Assembly: GCA_034439815.1 (NCBI GenBank)
Contig: JAWXBD010000053.1
Coordinates: 1-8,443, forward strand
Direction: 5' to 3'
Length of the DNA stretch: 8,443 bases
From: JAEUIT01 sp034439815
GTDB taxonomy: Bacteria > Planctomycetota > Phycisphaerae > Phycisphaerales > SM1A02
Of the stretch, positions 5,103 through 8,443 are shown piece after piece. Within the stretch, counting starts at the first letter, position 1, and each line of letters starts with the position of its first letter. Under the pieces are notes generated by a model that worked only from the letters and a program-made list of their open reading frames with translations, was not told the DNA's origin and made no database searches. A program made the translations under genes and the position numbers.

Positions 5103-7709
5103 TCAGGCGGCTTTCTCGGAAGGAATACGCATGCTGTAGAAGCTGCGATACACAAAGACGAGCGCGATGGCGAAGAACACGCCGCCGATCCACCACTTGT
5201 AATCCTGCACGGCCGGCTGCACAGCGATCTCGACCGCGAGCAGACCGAACAGCGTGCTGAACTTGATGACGGGGTTCAGGGACACCGAGGAGGTGTCCTT
5301 GAACGGATCGCCGACGGTGTCACCGACGACGGTGGCGGCGTGCAGGTCGGTTCCCTTCGCACGCATCTCGACTTCGACGATCTTCTTCGCGTTGTCCCAT
5401 GCGCCGCCGGCGTTGGCCATGAAGAGCGCCTGGAACAGGCCGAAGAACGCGATCGCGAGCAGGTACCCGATGAAGAAGAACGGATCAAAGAACGGCAGTG
5501 CGATCGCCATGCAAAGTACGACGAGGAAGATGTTGATCATCCCCTTCTGTGCGTACAACGTGCAGATGCGCACGACTTCCTTCGAGTCTTCGATGCTGGC
5601 AGCGGCCTTGTCAAGATTGATGTGCTTCTTGATGTACACGACCGCGCGGTACGCACCCGTCACAACGGCCTGCGTGCTGGCACCGGTGAACCAGTACACG
5701 ACGGCACCGCCGACGAGCAGGCCGAGGAGGATCTCCGGCTGCACGATACTGAGTTTGCCGACGACGTAGGCCGCGGCGACGCCGAGCTGTTCGACCGTCG
5801 GAGCGACGTCCGCTGCCAGGTCACGCCCGGCGTGCTCCTTGATGAGCGCGAGGATGATGCCGAACACCATCGTCGTCGCACCGACGACGGCGGTGCCGAT
5901 GAGCACAGGCTTCGCCGTCGCCTTGAACGTGTTGCCGGCGCCGTCCGCCTTCTCCAGCTGATGCTTCGCGTTGGTGAAGTCGGGCTGGAAGCCGAAGTCA
6001 CGGCGGATCTCCTCGGTGACGCCGGGCTGCGATTCAATCTGCGAGAGCTCATAAATGCTCTGCGCGTTGTCGGTGACCGGCCCGAAGCTGTCGACCGCGA
6101 TCGTGACCGGACCCATGCCGAGGAAGCCGAACGCGATGAGTCCGAACGCGAAGATCGGACCGGCGAACGTGTACTGGCTCGGCATCATCGTGACGACGTC
6201 AGGGTACGTCGAGAAGAACCAGCCGATGCCCATGAGCGCGGCGATGGTCAGACCCTTCCAGAACGCGGAGAAGTTGCCCGCGACGAATCCGGAGAGGACG
6301 TTGAGGCTGGCGCCGCCCTGCGCGGACGCGTTCACGACTTCGCGCACGTGACCGGAGGTGGTCGACGTGAACACTTTCGTGAGCTCGGGGATGATCGCAC
6401 CGGCGATCGTGCCGCAGCTGATGATGATCGAGAGGATCCACCAGAGATTATCGAGCACAACCGTCGTGGTCTGCCCGTTGACCGTCATCGGGAACTCAAC
6501 GCCACGGAGGAGCACCCAGCTCGCGACGAACGTGACGGCGATCGAGATGATCGACGTGATCCACACCAGCCACGTCAGGGGCGCCTCTTCGTTGAAATCA
6601 CGAAGGCCGCCGTACTTCGCCTTGCTGATGGCTTCGTTGATGTAGTAGCTGACGAGCGATGTGATGATCATCAGCGCCCGCATCGAGAAGAGCCACACGA
6701 TCAGGCGGGCACACATGTCGTCATGCACACCACCGAGGGCATACGCGAGGAACGCGATGAGCGCGACGCCCGTGACGCCGTAGGTTTCGAAGCCGTCCGC
6801 GCTGGGGCCGACCGAGTCGCCGGCGTTGTCGCCGGTGCAGTCCGCAATCACGCCGGGATTCTTGGGATCGTCTTCCGGAAGCTTGAAGACGATCTTCATC
6901 AGGTCGGCACCGATGTCGGCGATCTTCGTGAAGATGCCTCCGCAGATGCGCAGTACCGACGCGCCGAGTGACTCGCCGATCGCAAACCCGATGAAGCTCG
7001 GCCCGACGAGGTCGGCGGGCAGGAAGATCAGGATGCAGATCATGAAGAAGAGTTCGACCGACACGAGCAGCATGCCGACCGACATGCCGCTCTTCAGCGG
7101 GATGCCGAGAACGGGAAGTCCGTCCCCCTTCAGCGATGCGAACGCGGCGCGGCTGTTGGCCTGCGTGTTGATACGGATGCCGAACCACGCGACGCCGTAA
7201 CTGCCCAGAATGCCCAGGATGCTGGCCGCGAGAATGACCGCGACGCTTCCGACCGGCTTGTGTTCAAGCACGTAGAAGTAGAACACGATCGCCGCACCGA
7301 TCGCGAACCACAGGATCGCGAGGAACTTCCCCTGCTGGAACAGGTAGCTCTTGCACGTCTCCCAGATGATGTTGGAGACCGCAAGCATTGACTTGTGCGC
7401 GGGGAGCGCAACCGTCTGCTTGTATTGGACGAGCCCGAACAGGGCGCCGAGAACGGCGATGACGAGTCCGGCCAGCATCAGCGCGTAGCCGTTCACGCTG
7501 GTTCCGAATATGTCGAAACTGACGGAATCGACCGGCGGAATCCGGAGGTCCGCCTCACCGGCGAACGCCCCGCTGGCGATCGCGAGCGTCGCGACGGCGG
7601 CGCTGACGGTGATCGACGATCTGTGCAGGAGACTGGAGAGGCCGACGGAACGCAGGAACGATGGGCGTCGCCGCAGAAGGGCCGCGTGCGGTTGCTGACC
7701 GAGGTGCAT
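5103..7709 (-). CDS. hppA: Membrane-bound ion-pumping pyrophosphatase, divergent type (868 aa)
   Basis: An integral membrane enzyme that couples PPi hydrolysis to H+ and/or Na+ transport. Residues 1-50 resemble a cationic signal peptide with a hydrophobic core and an AFA/GE cleavage site. About 16 membrane helices follow. Active-site motifs are present: Arg254 in LRICGGIFTK, PEDDPKNP (278-285), DCTGDNAGDSVG (290-301), DSFGPVTDNA (540-549), NAGGAWDNAKK (766-776) and GDTVGDPFKDTS (796-807). It is longer than the common 650-770 aa, partly from the N-terminus and an insertion near 555-595. The usual GADLVGKVE is GADLMKIVFK here, one residue shorter before PEDDP and lacking the Glu. The residue that separates K+-dependent (Ala) from K+-independent (Lys) enzymes appears to be Ser473. 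Ion specificity therefore cannot be assigned. The ATG is the first start after an in-frame upstream stop, with AGGGA 7 nt before it. It lies downstream of uvrA on the same strand after a structured 207-bp leader. Confidence 0.96.
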   Translation of the reverse strand: MHLGQQPHAALLRRRPSFLRSVGLSSLLHRSSITVSAAVATLAIASGAFAGEADLRIPPVDSVSFDIFGTSVNGYALMLAGLVIAVLGALFGLVQYKQTVALPAHKSMLAVSNIIWETCKSYLFQQGKFLAILWFAIGAAIVFYFYVLEHKPVGSVAVILAASILGILGSYGVAWFGIRINTQANSRAAFASLKGDGLPVLGIPLKSGMSVGMLLVSVELFFMICILIFLPADLVGPSFIGFAIGESLGASVLRICGGIFTKIADIGADLMKIVFKLPEDDPKNPGVIADCTGDNAGDSVGPSADGFETYGVTGVALIAFLAYALGGVHDDMCARLIVWLFSMRALMIITSLVSYYINEAISKAKYGGLRDFNEEAPLTWLVWITSIISIAVTFVASWVLLRGVEFPMTVNGQTTTVVLDNLWWILSIIISCGTIAGAIIPELTKVFTSTTSGHVREVVNASAQGGASLNVLSGFVAGNFSAFWKGLTIAALMGIGWFFSTYPDVVTMMPSQYTFAGPIFAFGLIAFGFLGMGPVTIAVDSFGPVTDNAQSIYELSQIESQPGVTEEIRRDFGFQPDFTNAKHQLEKADGAGNTFKATAKPVLIGTAVVGATTMVFGIILALIKEHAGRDLAADVAPTVEQLGVAAAYVVGKLSIVQPEILLGLLVGGAVVYWFTGASTQAVVTGAYRAVVYIKKHINLDKAAASIEDSKEVVRICTLYAQKGMINIFLVVLCMAIALPFFDPFFFIGYLLAIAFFGLFQALFMANAGGAWDNAKKIVEVEMRAKGTDLHAATVVGDTVGDPFKDTSSVSLNPVIKFSTLFGLLAVEIAVQPAVQDYKWWIGGVFFAIALVFVYRSFYSMRIPSEKAA

Positions 7710-7738
7710 AAAAGGGTCCCTACGGGGTCCGGAATGAG

Positions 7739-7765
7739 GAAGCCAATGAAGCCAATGAAGCCAAT
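7739..7765. repeat. Triple 9-bp direct repeat in the pyrophosphatase leader
   Basis: Three perfect copies of gaagccaat lie at 7739-7747, 7748-7756 and 7757-7765. On the transcribed minus strand they read ATTGGCTTC three times, ending 30 nt before the hppA ATG. In the hppA frame they would encode His-Trp-Leu repeats but no start codon precedes them, so they are most likely untranslated. A role as protein-binding or RNA-binding sites is possible; slippage is an equal alternative. Confidence 0.9.
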
Positions 7766-7785
7766 GGAGGCATTCGAGGCCGGAG

Positions 7786-7801
7786 GGGACTTTCCTGTCC
7801 C
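7786..7801 (-). promoter_or_regulatory. Small leader hairpin upstream of hppA
   Basis: On the minus strand GGGAC and GTCCC pair across an AGGAAA loop, 77-92 nt before the ATG. The purine-rich AGGAAA loop is ribosome-site-like but is too far from the start to serve hppA. Function unknown. Confidence 0.3.
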
Positions 7802-7845
7802 GTCACCCGTCGCGTTCGGACTGCGCCACCGCGTTCCCCGAACGT

Positions 7846-7891
7846 CGACCAACCGGCCCTGAGGGGGCGGGAGTGTACCAATAGTTGGTCG
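7846..7891 (-). promoter_or_regulatory. Inverted repeat enclosing a candidate hppA promoter
   Basis: CGACCAAC and GTTGGTCG are perfect 8-bp inverted copies at 7846-7853 and 7884-7891. Between them, on the minus strand, TGGTACACT (complement of 7872-7880) reads as an extended -10 (TGn then TACACT). It would start an hppA transcript near 7865 with a leader of about 155 nt. No good -35 is visible. A second small palindrome, ACCAA-tag-TTGGT (7877-7889), overlaps this -10. The element could be an operator over the promoter, or a 3' stem-loop for the uvrA transcript. Confidence 0.35.
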
Positions 7892-7916
7892 GGCGTGGGC
7901 TCCCGCGCACGCTTGT

Positions 7917-8443
7917 TCAGGCGCTGGAGCGGATGCGGCGCGAGGGCCGCTGCGCGGGCTTCGACTCCTGCATGAACTGCGCGAGATACGGTGCCGTCCG
8001 GCTTCCTCGGGTCTGAGCGACGAGCGCCGGCGGGCCGGCGACGAGCACACGGCCGCCCTCGTCCCCCGCTCCCGGCCCCATGTCGATCACCCAGTCGCTC
8101 GAGGCGACCACGCGCATGTCGTGCTCGACGACGATCACGGTGTTGCCGGCGGCGACGAGACTCGTCAGCTGCACCATCAGCTTTTCCACATCCGACGGAT
8201 GCAGGCCCGTCGTCGGCTCGTCGAGGACGTAGAGCGTGCTGCCGCGTCCGACGCGCTGAAGTTCCGTGGCGAGCTTGATCCGCTGCGCTTCGCCACCTGA
8301 GAGTTCGGTGGCCGGCTGCCCGAGCCGGATGTAGCCGAGTCCGAGATCGAGGATGACGCTGAGCCGCACCTGAAGATCCTGCGCAATGCGACGCGCCACA
8401 ATCGATTGTTCGGGGTGTGCGGCTTCGAGCGTTGCCAGTCTGG
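7917..8443 (-). CDS. uvrA: UvrA-family excinuclease ATPase, C-terminal part (truncated by window edge)
   Basis: UvrA is the damage-sensing ABC-type ATPase of nucleotide excision repair. The visible 174 residues hold the last nucleotide-binding half-domain. It contains LGLGYIRLGQPATELSGGEAQ with the ABC signature LSGGE at 8289-8303, then TLYVLDEPTTGLHPSD (Walker B plus D-loop), and VIVVEHDMRVV with the H-loop His. It ends WVIDMGPGAGDEGG, VAGPPALV and TAPYLAQFM. The frame is open to the right edge, so the Walker A, zinc and upstream domains lie outside. The LATELQRVGRGSTLYVLDEPTTGLHPSDVEKLM and DMRVVASSDWVIDMG wording is closer to my memory of UvrA2-type paralogues than to E. coli UvrA, so it may be a UvrA2. 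The TGA is at 7917-7919, 207 bp before the hppA start. Confidence 0.93.
   Translation of the reverse strand, partial: RLATLEAAHPEQSIVARRIAQDLQVRLSVILDLGLGYIRLGQPATELSGGEAQRIKLATELQRVGRGSTLYVLDEPTTGLHPSDVEKLMVQLTSLVAAGNTVIVVEHDMRVVASSDWVIDMGPGAGDEGGRVLVAGPPALVAQTRGSRTAPYLAQFMQESKPAQRPSRRIRSSA

Noticed and set aside
5340..6971. Rightward 543-aa open frame antisense to hppA
   Set aside because: It is extremely rich in Arg, Asp and Glu, with no fold signature. Such long antisense frames are common opposite GC-rich membrane genes.

Overview
The window looks like a chromosomal segment of a GC-rich bacterium, most probably a Planctomycetota (Phycisphaerae-like) genome. The main clue is the bL21 protein, which opens with YAIIEDSGTQIKV instead of the usual GGKQY-type N-terminus; I remember this form from planctomycetes. 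A long, divergent membrane pyrophosphatase fits the same picture. The phylum call is an inference from remembered sequence features, not from a search. Almost everything here is housekeeping or metabolic. I see no phage, transposon, CRISPR array, toxin-antitoxin pair or defence cluster.

Layout, left to right. Positions 1-80 are five perfect copies of a 16-bp tandem repeat, and the last copy supplies the stop codon of a leftward 204-aa protein (71-685, DUF2617-like). Positions 686-1040 are non-coding and end in a hairpin that abuts the 3' end of a complete, leftward type A RNase P RNA (rnpB, about 1044-1484). rnpB is divergent from rplU (bL21, 1614-1937, GTG start), which has a good sigma70-like promoter at 1507-1534. 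No rpmA (bL27) follows rplU. Instead there are two leftward genes: a degenerate Gfo/Idh/MocA-like protein (1980-2999) and, upstream of it, a PLP fold-type I aminotransferase (3053-4222). An RluA-family pseudouridine synthase (4284-5039) runs rightward from the other side of a 61-bp divergent spacer.

A perfect 13-bp hairpin (5041-5073) separates the pseudouridine synthase from the convergent membrane pyrophosphatase gene (5103-7709, 868 aa). The pyrophosphatase leader holds a triple 9-bp direct repeat, a small hairpin and a larger inverted repeat that surrounds a possible extended -10 promoter. The right edge cuts through the C-terminal part of a UvrA-family ABC ATPase (7917 to beyond 8443).

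Functionally, the window covers tRNA 5' processing (rnpB), ribosome assembly and rRNA or tRNA modification (rplU, the RluA homologue), PPi-driven ion pumping (hppA), amino-acid transamination and DNA repair (uvrA). I do not find a convincing new multi-gene system. The points most worth a second look are the repeat array over the stop codon, the pseudo-oxidoreductase that has lost its EKP motif and Rossmann glycines, the altered PPi-binding and K+-site regions of the pyrophosphatase, its repeated leader, the elaborated P15-P17 region of rnpB, and rplU without rpmA.
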